Assembly: GCA_016287675.1 (NCBI GenBank) | Contig: JAEFAR010000002.1 | Span: forward strand, 62,001 to 126,000 | DNA: 64,000 nucleotides | Source of the DNA: Lachnospiraceae bacterium | GTDB lineage: Bacteria; Bacillota; Clostridia; Lachnospirales; Lachnospiraceae | Reading direction: 5' to 3' | Shown: piece after piece, positions 36,923-44,262 of the stretch | Layout of the letters: the number at the start of each line of letters is the position of its first letter | Numbering within the stretch: position 1 is the stretch's first letter | The notes under the pieces: generated by a model | Seen by the model: only the letters and a program-made list of their open reading frames with translations | Database searches by the model: none | What the model was told of the DNA's origin: nothing | Made by a program: the position numbers and the translations under genes

Positions 36923-37448
36923 TTTCCTTTATCTCATTTTTCTTCTTAAAAGAAAAAAATGAAAAATTGTCTTCCTTATATTTGGTTAGGATCAATACTA
37001 TGGTCAGTACGGCTGCAATGGTGATACAGCAATCCGCAAAATTAAAGATGGGGAAATTAATGATCTCAACATAGATGAAATCGGTCACGTAACCAAATAC
37101 GATCCTGTCTATGGTGTTTCCTACGGCTCCCGCGATCATGAACACATCGATCCAGAGCAAAGGAAGATACTTGTTTTCCTTGGGAAGCTTTAAGTAAACG
37201 TAGGTCAATACCGCAAACAACAAAAGCGATACGATGAGAAGGAAATTGATCCTTCCCTGCAGGATCCCCCACACAGATCCTCTGTTTTCAAGATAATGAA
37301 AGCAAAGCACCTTTTTGATCAGATAGACACTTCTGCCGTTTGCAAGATGTTCTCTTGCAAGGATCTTTGTCACCTGATCGATCACCAGAAGAACAACAAA
37401 AACGATAGCCTGAAATAAATAGTTTAACTTAGTGAATTTCTTTTCCAT
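36897..37448 (-). CDS. lspA: Lipoprotein signal peptidase (signal peptidase II)
   Basis: 183 residues with four membrane segments. The catalytic aspartates are present in GNTIDRIVFGYVTDFI. It removes signal peptides from diacylated prolipoproteins at the membrane. The C-terminal cytoplasmic tail is Lys/Glu-rich and overlaps rluD. divIVA ends 1 base upstream of it. Confidence 0.95.
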   Translation of the reverse strand: MEKKFTKLNYLFQAIVFVVLLVIDQVTKILAREHLANGRSVYLIKKVLCFHYLENRGSVWGILQGRINFLLIVSLLLFAVLTYVYLKLPKENKYLPLLWIDVFMIAGAVGNTIDRIVFGYVTDFIYVEIINFPIFNFADCCITIAAVLTIVLILTKYKEDNFSFFSFKKKNEIKENGETDTDN

Positions 37449-37449
37449 T

Positions 37450-38040
37450 TTACTTGTCTGTCTCGCCGCCTATAAACTCGATGTCTTCATCGGCCTTTTT
37501 ATCCTTTTTGGCAGCATTGGCATTTCTTTCTTCTTTTTTATCGTAGAATCTCTTGGGAACCGCGATCCCGTCCGCATTCAAAAGGCTTGCGGAAATGTTG
37601 AAGCTTTCGGAATTGATGAGTTCGATCTGAGCATTTGCAAGGTTCTTGAAATTGATCTTGTAGGTCTCAAAGGTCTGATTCATGTTGATGATCTGCTGAT
37701 TGATCTTTTCAAGCTCACGACGTGCATCGCTTAAAATGATCTGAGACTTGGTTACCGCATCATTTTCTATCTGTCTTGCGTTCTCGATGGCATTTGCCTT
37801 GGTCTCTTCCGCTGTCTTTTCGGCAAGGATCAAAGCCTTCTGCATGGTCTTTTCAATGGCCCTGTAATGATTTAAAGCTTCCTCGAGTTCGCTGACCTTG
37901 TCTTCAAGCTCGACCTTATCCCTGTAAACTTCCTCGTAACTGTCGACCACATCTTCCAAAAATGAATCGACATCCTTTTTATCATAGCCTAATCCTAAGG
38001 CTTTAAATGCCTTATTTTGGATCTCTACCGGTGTAAGCAT
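37450..38040 (-). CDS. divIVA: DivIVA-domain septum/pole protein
   Basis: 196 residues. The N-terminal membrane-curvature domain (LTPVEIQNKAF...GYDKKDVDSFL, about 2-35) is followed by coiled coil (about 40-150) and a charged tail. DivIVA marks curved membranes at septa and poles. Between sepF and lspA, the standard Firmicutes order. Confidence 0.93.
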   Translation of the reverse strand: MLTPVEIQNKAFKALGLGYDKKDVDSFLEDVVDSYEEVYRDKVELEDKVSELEEALNHYRAIEKTMQKALILAEKTAEETKANAIENARQIENDAVTKSQIILSDARRELEKINQQIINMNQTFETYKINFKNLANAQIELINSESFNISASLLNADGIAVPKRFYDKKEERNANAAKKDKKADEDIEFIGGETDK

Positions 38041-38059
38041 TATTTAGTCCTCCAAAGCT

Positions 38060-38746
38060 TCAGTATTTCGAAAAAGTGGGAAAATCGTTGCCTGCAGATG
38101 TGATCTGGGCAAGAATGTCTCCTTCGATGTCCGTGTCTCCCGGTGCAGCAATAAAATTGTAACCGGAAATCTGATAGATCTGACCGTTGACAGCGTAAAC
38201 AGCTCCGCCGGCAAAATCCATCAGTCTTTGTGCGAGTTCGTACTTAACACCTTCAAAATTCATGAAAATAACGCCGCCCGCTTTAATGGTGTCACAGACT
38301 TCCCTTGCATCCTCAAAGGATTTGGGATTCAAAACGTAGATCCGTCTGTCGGAAAGGGATGATCTTAAGGGAACCGCAGTCTTGGTCTGGGGCTGAGACG
38401 CAGTTCTCTGAGTCTGAAATGTCCTTTGTGCTCCGGGCTGACTTTGTCCGAAATGATAACCTCCCGCAGGCTGGGAAGGACGGGCCGAAACTCCGGCAGA
38501 TGACCCGGTATTGAATGTCCTTCTTTGTGCCAGAGGTTCATCATCCTCTTCTTCTTCGACTTCCTCTTCTTCAGGATCGGCATTATTCTGTTCTTCGTAT
38601 TTTCTTAAGGGCGGATTTTCTCTTTTGGGCACAACTTCACGTTTACGGTTGTTGTCCATAACTATATCAAAATCCTCGTCCTCGTATTCATCATCTTCAT
38701 CAGTAAGCTTTAACGAATCCAAAAGGCTTCGAATCAATCTTCCCAT
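38060..38746 (-). CDS. sepF: Cell division protein SepF
   Basis: 228 residues, longer than typical (about 150) because of an acidic and Gln/Pro/Arg-rich linker (about 20-125). The C-terminal SepF fold (about 130-215) has RRIYVLNPKSFEDAREVCD and VIFMNFEGV. The N-terminus MGRLIRSLLDSLKL is an amphipathic membrane anchor. SepF tethers FtsZ to the membrane. First gene of sepF-divIVA-lspA-rluD. Confidence 0.93.
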   Translation of the reverse strand: MGRLIRSLLDSLKLTDEDDEYEDEDFDIVMDNNRKREVVPKRENPPLRKYEEQNNADPEEEEVEEEEDDEPLAQRRTFNTGSSAGVSARPSQPAGGYHFGQSQPGAQRTFQTQRTASQPQTKTAVPLRSSLSDRRIYVLNPKSFEDAREVCDTIKAGGVIFMNFEGVKYELAQRLMDFAGGAVYAVNGQIYQISGYNFIAAPGDTDIEGDILAQITSAGNDFPTFSKY

Positions 38747-38796
38747 AAAGAGTTCTCCTCTGTCTTCATAATCTTTTGGTGCCCATACACTGCTAT

Positions 38797-38825
38797 ATTA
38801 TCCGAGATTTTAATCTCACTGTCAA
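38797..38825 (-). promoter_or_regulatory. Promoter of the sepF operon with a dyad in the spacer
   Basis: Minus strand: consensus TTGACA (38825-38820), 17-base spacer, GATAAT (38802-38797). The spacer holds a dyad GAGATT-AA-AATCTC (38817-38804) that could be a repressor or activator site. Confidence 0.75.
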
Positions 38826-38831
38826 TACTTT

Positions 38832-40217
38832 TTAATAGATGACAGCTCCTTCAACCACGTTACCCGCATTAAGGGCAATGTGGTCATAGGCTGCAAGTCC
38901 GGATACAGTGTTTTTCTTAGCAAGCACGTATTCATTTCCCGTCTCGAGACGCTCGACCCTTTTAAAGACTGCATATCCGTTGTTAATGTTGTAAGCTCCT
39001 TCCAGCTTTACAATGAAAAGATAAAGCATGGAACTCTCGGATCTGTCAGGCTTTGAAATGTATTCGCCGGATGAGATCAGATCCGTACTCACATAATTGT
39101 ATCCCTGATCTGTCCAGAAGATCTTTGTTTCAAAAAACCCGTAATTCTTTTCACCCGATCTTTCATCGGTTCTTTCTATCATAAGTCCTGTCTTTACGGT
39201 TCCGTCCTCGTTCTTATAGGTCATAAAATAGGAAGACGGTATCCTGTAGTAATCCTTGTAAGCAAGAGCCGAAACAGGAATCTTAAGGCCTGTATTTTCT
39301 TCGGTATCAAAGGAGATCTTTACAAACCTTTCACCGATGTAATTTGCCACATAATGATTCATGGAGATCACGGCATAATAAACATTACCCGCTTTCATGA
39401 AACTGACCGGCGCAGTAAGGTTTTGGGAGGAATCGATGGTAAAGCTCACCCTGGTCTTACCCTGTAATTTGGAGTACATCTCATCGCTGAGCTTTACGAT
39501 GATATTCCATTCATCGGAAGTGATCAGCTTGTAGACCGCACTTCCGGCTTCAAACATGTCGGTCTTATAAGTGTATTCCGAGGCATATTTATCCTCAAAC
39601 ATGGAATTATTGAAATTGGTAGTGTTTACATTTGAATAATTGTCAATGTGGTAGGAAATGATCCCGGATCTTTCGGAATCCACAATGCTGAAGCCTGCAT
39701 TTAAGCCTGTTCCCGCAATGATCTCGTTTAGCTTTATCATTACCTTGTTGTCCATGGTTCTACGGTAATACTGAAGGATCTCGTCGTGAACCACCGAATA
39801 GTCTTTAAAGTCGGAGGCTTTGGAGTAGGTCTCGTTAATGTAGTCCTTAAGCTCTGCAGTTTCTTCGGCGGAAAGCTTTATCCCTGTCTTTTCGGAATTC
39901 AGTCTCTCGTAAACTGTCTTGTCCGTTCCCACGGAATAGACGCTTTCATTCTTGCAGATCTTATCGCCTTCTTTAAAGTAGTAATTAATGTAGCCTGAGG
40001 ATGGTGTCCTGTAGACGCTTTCCTCTCTCACTATCAGCCCTTTAAAGCTATCCTTTGTGTATAATCTGCCGGGCGGGACCTCGTAAATCGAAATCTCGGT
40101 CTTGCTCAAAGGAACGTAGACATTGATCACCAGATAAACAAGGACAAATAAAAAAATAACAACCCCAATGTTAATTTCCCTGCGTTGTTTGATTTTCGTC
40201 GTTTTTTGCCTTGCCAA
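38832..40217 (-). CDS. HlyD-like membrane-anchored protein of unknown function
   Basis: 461 residues. One N-terminal membrane helix (about 16-36), then an extracytoplasmic region with a lipoyl/biotinyl-like barrel segment (GLIVREESVYRTPSSGYINYY) and a C-terminal beta region (ISFDTEENTGLKIPVSALAYK). This resembles HlyD/MacA adaptor proteins, but no transporter is adjacent. Homologues in clostridia lie beside sepF. Start is TTG at 40217 with AGGTAG upstream. A role in envelope or division is inferred from context only. Confidence 0.7.
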   Translation of the reverse strand: MARQKTTKIKQRREINIGVVIFLFVLVYLVINVYVPLSKTEISIYEVPPGRLYTKDSFKGLIVREESVYRTPSSGYINYYFKEGDKICKNESVYSVGTDKTVYERLNSEKTGIKLSAEETAELKDYINETYSKASDFKDYSVVHDEILQYYRRTMDNKVMIKLNEIIAGTGLNAGFSIVDSERSGIISYHIDNYSNVNTTNFNNSMFEDKYASEYTYKTDMFEAGSAVYKLITSDEWNIIVKLSDEMYSKLQGKTRVSFTIDSSQNLTAPVSFMKAGNVYYAVISMNHYVANYIGERFVKISFDTEENTGLKIPVSALAYKDYYRIPSSYFMTYKNEDGTVKTGLMIERTDERSGEKNYGFFETKIFWTDQGYNYVSTDLISSGEYISKPDRSESSMLYLFIVKLEGAYNINNGYAVFKRVERLETGNEYVLAKKNTVSGLAAYDHIALNAGNVVEGAVIY

Positions 40218-40259
40218 ACGTAATCTACCTGCTTTCGTATAAAAGCTTATTTAAAAGAT

Positions 40260-40289
40260 ACGCACAAGGCAGTTGCCTGCCTTGTGCGT
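40260..40289 (-). terminator. Terminator at the end of the mreB-to-P-loop operon
   Basis: Perfect 12-bp stem ACGCACAAGGCA/TGCCTTGTGCGT (40260-40271 with 40278-40289), extendable by one pair, then TATCTTTT on the minus strand. A TTGTGC in its promoter-distal arm with TTTTAT 17 bases on could be a promoter for the HlyD-like gene, but this is weak. Confidence 0.85.
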
Positions 40290-40310
40290 GTTGAATATGA
40301 TAACAGACTT

Positions 40311-40730
40311 TTATAAAGCTACAACTACATTCTGCCTAACTTTTTCACTTAATGCCGAAGCGTTGGAGGATACACTGAGGATGAAATCAACCTTAAAAGC
40401 GCTCGAGAGAACTTCAAGTTTGTCGATTATGCTGTCCATATCTTTTGCTTCGATGCCTGCAACCGTTAAAAAGCTGTCAAGATAGATATTGGAAATGTCA
40501 TAGTTCTGAGAAATGATACCGCTGACGAAACCGATGAACTCTTCAGCATCATTGATGAAATAATTCTTGGCATTGATCAAACGTATTTTGTTGTTCAGTT
40601 CGTACATATGCTTTGAATTCTTGTCGATGTAGATAATGCTGCCCTTTGAGTTCAACACATCAGCGTTGGCTCTGTCGAGAATTATCTTGGTCTTACCCTT
40701 ACCCTTTTCACCTGCAATAATCTGTATCAT
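40311..40730 (-). CDS. Small P-loop NTPase-like protein, unrecognised
   Basis: 139 residues. Walker A GEKGKGKTKI is at about residues 7-16; NISNIYLDSFLTVAG may act as a Walker B-type strand. It is about the size of one minimal P-loop domain, without other catalytic motifs. Last gene of the shape/division operon, 53 bases after mgsA, with a good GAGGATG ribosome-binding site. It may be an accessory ATPase for Min or Mre proteins, but this is only context. Confidence 0.7.
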   Translation of the reverse strand: MIQIIAGEKGKGKTKIILDRANADVLNSKGSIIYIDKNSKHMYELNNKIRLINAKNYFINDAEEFIGFVSGIISQNYDISNIYLDSFLTVAGIEAKDMDSIIDKLEVLSSAFKVDFILSVSSNASALSEKVRQNVVVAL

Positions 40731-40783
40731 AATTTCATCCTCCTGGAAAATGATATTTATAATGAATTTTATTCATTATCTGA

Positions 40784-41182
40784 TTAAGATTTATAAAGCT
40801 CTCTCCAGTCAAGGTCACCTCTGTCAAGGGCCTTAACAAGAAGTTCGGCCGTCGCAATGTTGGTTGCGAAGGGAATGTTGTGTGTATCGCAAAGACTTAT
40901 GATATCAAAAACATTTGGTTCATGAGACTTGGGATTTGAAGGATCTCTCAAGTAAATGACCATATCCATTTCGTTGTTTTCTATTTGTGCGCCCATCTGC
41001 TGCTGTCCGCCGAGATGTCCGGCGAGATACTTGTGAACAGTAAGACCCGTGCCGTCTTCTATCATCCTTCCGGTAGTTCCCGTAGCAAAAAGGTCATGTT
41101 TTGCAAGAATACCTTTATATGCAATGCAGAAACTCTGCAGAAGCTTCTTTTTGGCATCATGTGCTATTAAGCCTATGTTCAT
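40784..41182 (-). CDS. mgsA: Methylglyoxal synthase homologue with altered active site
   Basis: 132 residues, normal length. MNIGLIAHDAKKK, LFATGTTGRMIE and HEPNVFD align throughout with MgsA. The signature GPxGGDQQxGA reads GHLGGQQQMGA here: the Asp that is the catalytic base in E. coli (Asp71) is Gln, and the position of Asp101 is Asn. The equivalents of Asp20 and Asp91 and the active-site His98 are kept. It may be inactive or do something else. Overlaps rodA by four bases. Confidence 0.82.
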   Translation of the reverse strand: MNIGLIAHDAKKKLLQSFCIAYKGILAKHDLFATGTTGRMIEDGTGLTVHKYLAGHLGGQQQMGAQIENNEMDMVIYLRDPSNPKSHEPNVFDIISLCDTHNIPFATNIATAELLVKALDRGDLDWRELYKS

Positions 41183-42354
41183 TTGATATATTCCTCGCTT
41201 TCCTTTTTAAGGGCAACATCATGATTGACAGAAATATTCTGTACAATACCGAGCATAATATAACTGCTCATTACAGAACTAAGTCCGTTACTTACAAAAG
41301 GCAACGGAATTCCCGTATTCGGAAGAAGCAGTGTCACTACACCGATATTTACAAACATCTGTGAAGTAAAGACGCAGGCACAACCAACGGCGATCAGTCT
41401 TCCCAAAAGGTCAGTTGAATTGTATGCTATCTTGACGATGATAAGTGCCATTATCAGGAAAAGAAGGATAACGAGCACTGCACCAAGGAAACCGAACTCT
41501 TCGCATATGCCTGTGAAGATGAAGTCGCTTTCCTTTACGGGAACGTAAGCAGTTCCTCTTGGTCCTGTGTTATTGGTCAATTGCTTTCCCAAAAGTCCGC
41601 CGGAACTGATGGCGGAGATGGAATTCATTTGCTGATAGATCACATCCGGATAATCTTCCGGATGAAGATAAGCCAGAATTCGGGTCTGCTGATTGTGTGT
41701 AATGAACATGGGATCCGGCTGCTGAACGTACCAGAAGCCGAAAATTATGATGGGAACAGCCAAAACTCCAAGGCTCAGAATGACCTTAAGGTTGTATCCC
41801 GATGCAAAGAGCATTATCACAAACAGCAGTGCAAACACGATACTGGTAGAAAGGTCGGGTTCTATAAGTATCAGGACCCACTGAACACCGAATATCGCAC
41901 CCATGATCAGTAATATGTAAAACTTTTTTAGCCTTGGTTCAAGGATCTGATAAAGCTTTGCCATTACAATGATCATAATGACCTTTGACAGCTCGGAGGG
42001 CTGAAAGGCGAAAAGATCATTGTATCCCAGCCATCTTTTTGCACCGTATATGGTAACACCGAAACGTGTAAACTTGACAGCCGCAAGGAGAACAAGATTC
42101 AAAAGGTACATGGGTACGAAAAACTTTGCCAGAAAACGGTAATCAAAAACCGATACGAACATGGCAAGAAACATACCGCCCGCCACACCGATGAGCTGCT
42201 TGATATAAAGCTTCTCGGAAACTCCCGGCATGACATAAAGCGTATATGCACCTATAACTCCGAGGAGTGCGGCGATGATCATGATCGCCAGATTGTAGTT
42301 CCTCAGGTTGTAACTTAAGATTTTGTCTCGTAATAATTTGATCAGATTAAGCAT
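41179..42354 (-). CDS. rodA: SEDS-family peptidoglycan glycosyltransferase RodA
   Basis: 391 residues with about ten membrane helices. FQPSELSKVIMI and GICEEFGFLGA are SEDS signatures, and the C-terminal LPNTGIPLPFVSNGLSS is typical. RodA polymerises glycan during elongation with PBP2. It lies 5 bases after minE and in the same transcript as mrdA, mreB, mreC and mreD, so RodA rather than FtsW is favoured. Confidence 0.92.
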   Translation of the reverse strand: MLNLIKLLRDKILSYNLRNYNLAIMIIAALLGVIGAYTLYVMPGVSEKLYIKQLIGVAGGMFLAMFVSVFDYRFLAKFFVPMYLLNLVLLAAVKFTRFGVTIYGAKRWLGYNDLFAFQPSELSKVIMIIVMAKLYQILEPRLKKFYILLIMGAIFGVQWVLILIEPDLSTSIVFALLFVIMLFASGYNLKVILSLGVLAVPIIIFGFWYVQQPDPMFITHNQQTRILAYLHPEDYPDVIYQQMNSISAISSGGLLGKQLTNNTGPRGTAYVPVKESDFIFTGICEEFGFLGAVLVILLFLIMALIIVKIAYNSTDLLGRLIAVGCACVFTSQMFVNIGVVTLLLPNTGIPLPFVSNGLSSVMSSYIMLGIVQNISVNHDVALKKESEEYIK

Positions 42355-42359
42355 TTGGA

Positions 42360-42635
42360 TCAGATCCGTTTGATCTTCTTCTCACGGATCGGAATGTTAG
42401 CCTGTAATGCAGGACCGTTGCTTCCGGCAAGTTTTCCGTCCGGAGAGATCTTAATGTCAAAATTCTCGATGTCAACATCAACGTACTTTGAGATGACAGA
42501 TATGATGTCGGTTTTGATCTGCTCGATAGTCTCGGGCGGAAGTCCCTGATGCTCTGAATAAAGCACGAGCTTCAGTCTGCTCTTAGCATCAAAACCGGAT
42601 TTTTTTTGTTTGTTATTCCTGTTGAAAAAGCCCAT
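42360..42635 (-). CDS. minE: Cell division topological factor MinE
   Basis: 91 residues. Short N-terminal membrane/MinD-binding part (MGFFNRNNK), then SRLKLVLYSEHQGLPPETIEQIKTD and the dimerisation domain. MinE drives MinD off the membrane, giving pole-to-pole oscillation. 20 bases after minD. Confidence 0.93.
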   Translation of the reverse strand: MGFFNRNNKQKKSGFDAKSRLKLVLYSEHQGLPPETIEQIKTDIISVISKYVDVDIENFDIKISPDGKLAGSNGPALQANIPIREKKIKRI

Positions 42636-42655
42636 TTTCTTTACTCCTCCTACGA

Positions 42656-43438
42656 CTATTTCTTACCAAAGATCTTGGAGAAGAATCCTCCCTTCTTGTT
42701 CAGATCAAGGAAAGGAACCTCTTCACCGATGACTCTGTGACAGATGTTCATAAATGCCTTACCTGCCAGAGAATCAGATCCTACGAGAGGAGTACCGGTG
42801 TTGGTGGAAACAACGATGTTTTCGTCATCGGGTACGATACCGATAAGGTTGATGGAAAGTACTTCAAGTACATCCTCGGCAGACATCATTTCACCGCGCT
42901 TCACCATGTCCATACGAAGTCTGTTAACGATGAGATCGTATTGTTTTACTTCATTTGCATCAAGAAGTCCGATGATCCTGTCCGCATCACGTACTGCCGA
43001 AACTTCGGGCGTTGTAACGATGAGTGCCCTGTCAGCTCCCGCAATGGCGTTTCTGAAGCCCTGCTCGATACCTGCGGGGCAATCAAGGATAACATAATCA
43101 AATTCTTTCTTTAAAGTATCGGTAAGTGTCTTCATCTGCTCGGGAGATACGGATGTCTTGTCACGTGTCTGCGCGCAGGGAAGAAGATAGAAATTCGAAT
43201 AACCCTTAACCTTTATGAAAGCCTGATTGATCTTGCACTTTTGTTCGATAACGTCAACCAGGTTATAGACGATCCTGTTCTCCAAGCCCATTACTACATC
43301 GAGGTTTCTGAGTCCGATGTCCATGTCGATCAAAACCACTTTCTTGTCGAGCTTTGCGAGTCCGGTTCCGACATTGGCGGTAGTTGTTGTCTTACCAACT
43401 CCACCTTTTCCGGATGTTACAACTATAACCTCACCCAT
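42656..43438 (-). CDS. minD: Septum site-determining ATPase MinD
   Basis: 260 residues. Deviant Walker A SGKGGVGKTTTTANVG (about 8-23), IDMDIGLRNLDVVMG, and a C-terminal amphipathic membrane-targeting helix GGFFSKIFGKK. MinD carries MinC on the membrane. Sits between minC and minE. Confidence 0.97.
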   Translation of the reverse strand: MGEVIVVTSGKGGVGKTTTTANVGTGLAKLDKKVVLIDMDIGLRNLDVVMGLENRIVYNLVDVIEQKCKINQAFIKVKGYSNFYLLPCAQTRDKTSVSPEQMKTLTDTLKKEFDYVILDCPAGIEQGFRNAIAGADRALIVTTPEVSAVRDADRIIGLLDANEVKQYDLIVNRLRMDMVKRGEMMSAEDVLEVLSINLIGIVPDDENIVVSTNTGTPLVGSDSLAGKAFMNICHRVIGEEVPFLDLNKKGGFFSKIFGKK

Positions 43439-43456
43439 TTTAAAAATTCCTCCGAA

Positions 43457-44251
43457 TTAAAGTATTATATCATTAAGAACCGTTCTTGAAACGAGCTCGA
43501 TAGCAATGGCGTTGTCTTTAACCAGCGCAATCTTCGGTTCATGCTCATCATTTTCCGCGCTTTTTTTGCTGTCCGAATCGGATGCACGGCCGATCTTGTC
43601 GGCTATCCTGATCTGGATCGGATCCATGTTAAGGGCAAATACAAAAGCATTGGAATTTCCGTTTATGCCTGCGAAAGCCTTACCCTTAAGGCTTCCGAGA
43701 ATGATAATGCTGCCTGCGGAATAGATCTCTCCGCCGGGATTGATGTCTCCCAGGATCACAAGACTGCTCTCCTCATTGATGATCATTCCGCTTCTGACGT
43801 TTCCTTTGTAGAAACGGGCGATCTTCGAAACATCACCGTTTTCGGCAAAATCAACTTTTTCCTTTTCTTCCGCTTCAGCCGCTTCTTCGCTCTGGGCTGC
43901 CTGTGCTTCGGCTCTCAAAGCATTTTTCATTAGCGTCTCGGATATAAAATCGGGCATATCGTACTTCTGCACAGCTCTTCTGAATCTCTCTTCCGTTCCG
44001 GAATTGAAATCCATTATGCAGAGGATGTCCAGTGTGCAATTCTGCTTGATAATGTCTACAAGTTCGTCTCTTTCGGCCACACTCAAAGGTTTTCCTTCGA
44101 AGCCTATGGCGATCTTTTCTTTGCCGAAAAGCTTGGATGCATGTTTAAAATATTCTGCCGTTTCGGCTTTTATTTCTTCAAAGGATGCGCTCAGTCCGAT
44201 GTTAACGGAAAGTCCGTATTTATTCCCCTTTAATGAAATTATACCGCTCAT
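43457..44251 (-). CDS. minC: Septum site-determining protein MinC
   Basis: 264 residues. N-terminal FtsZ-inhibiting domain (about 1-105), an Ala/Glu-rich linker (about 115-140) and a C-terminal beta-helix (GMIINEESSLVILGDINPGGEI, GSIIILGSLKGKAFAG). Starts 11 bases after mrdA on the same strand. Confidence 0.93.
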   Translation of the reverse strand: MSGIISLKGNKYGLSVNIGLSASFEEIKAETAEYFKHASKLFGKEKIAIGFEGKPLSVAERDELVDIIKQNCTLDILCIMDFNSGTEERFRRAVQKYDMPDFISETLMKNALRAEAQAAQSEEAAEAEEKEKVDFAENGDVSKIARFYKGNVRSGMIINEESSLVILGDINPGGEIYSAGSIIILGSLKGKAFAGINGNSNAFVFALNMDPIQIRIADKIGRASDSDSKKSAENDEHEPKIALVKDNAIAIELVSRTVLNDIIL

Positions 44252-44262
44252 TTAACCTCCTG

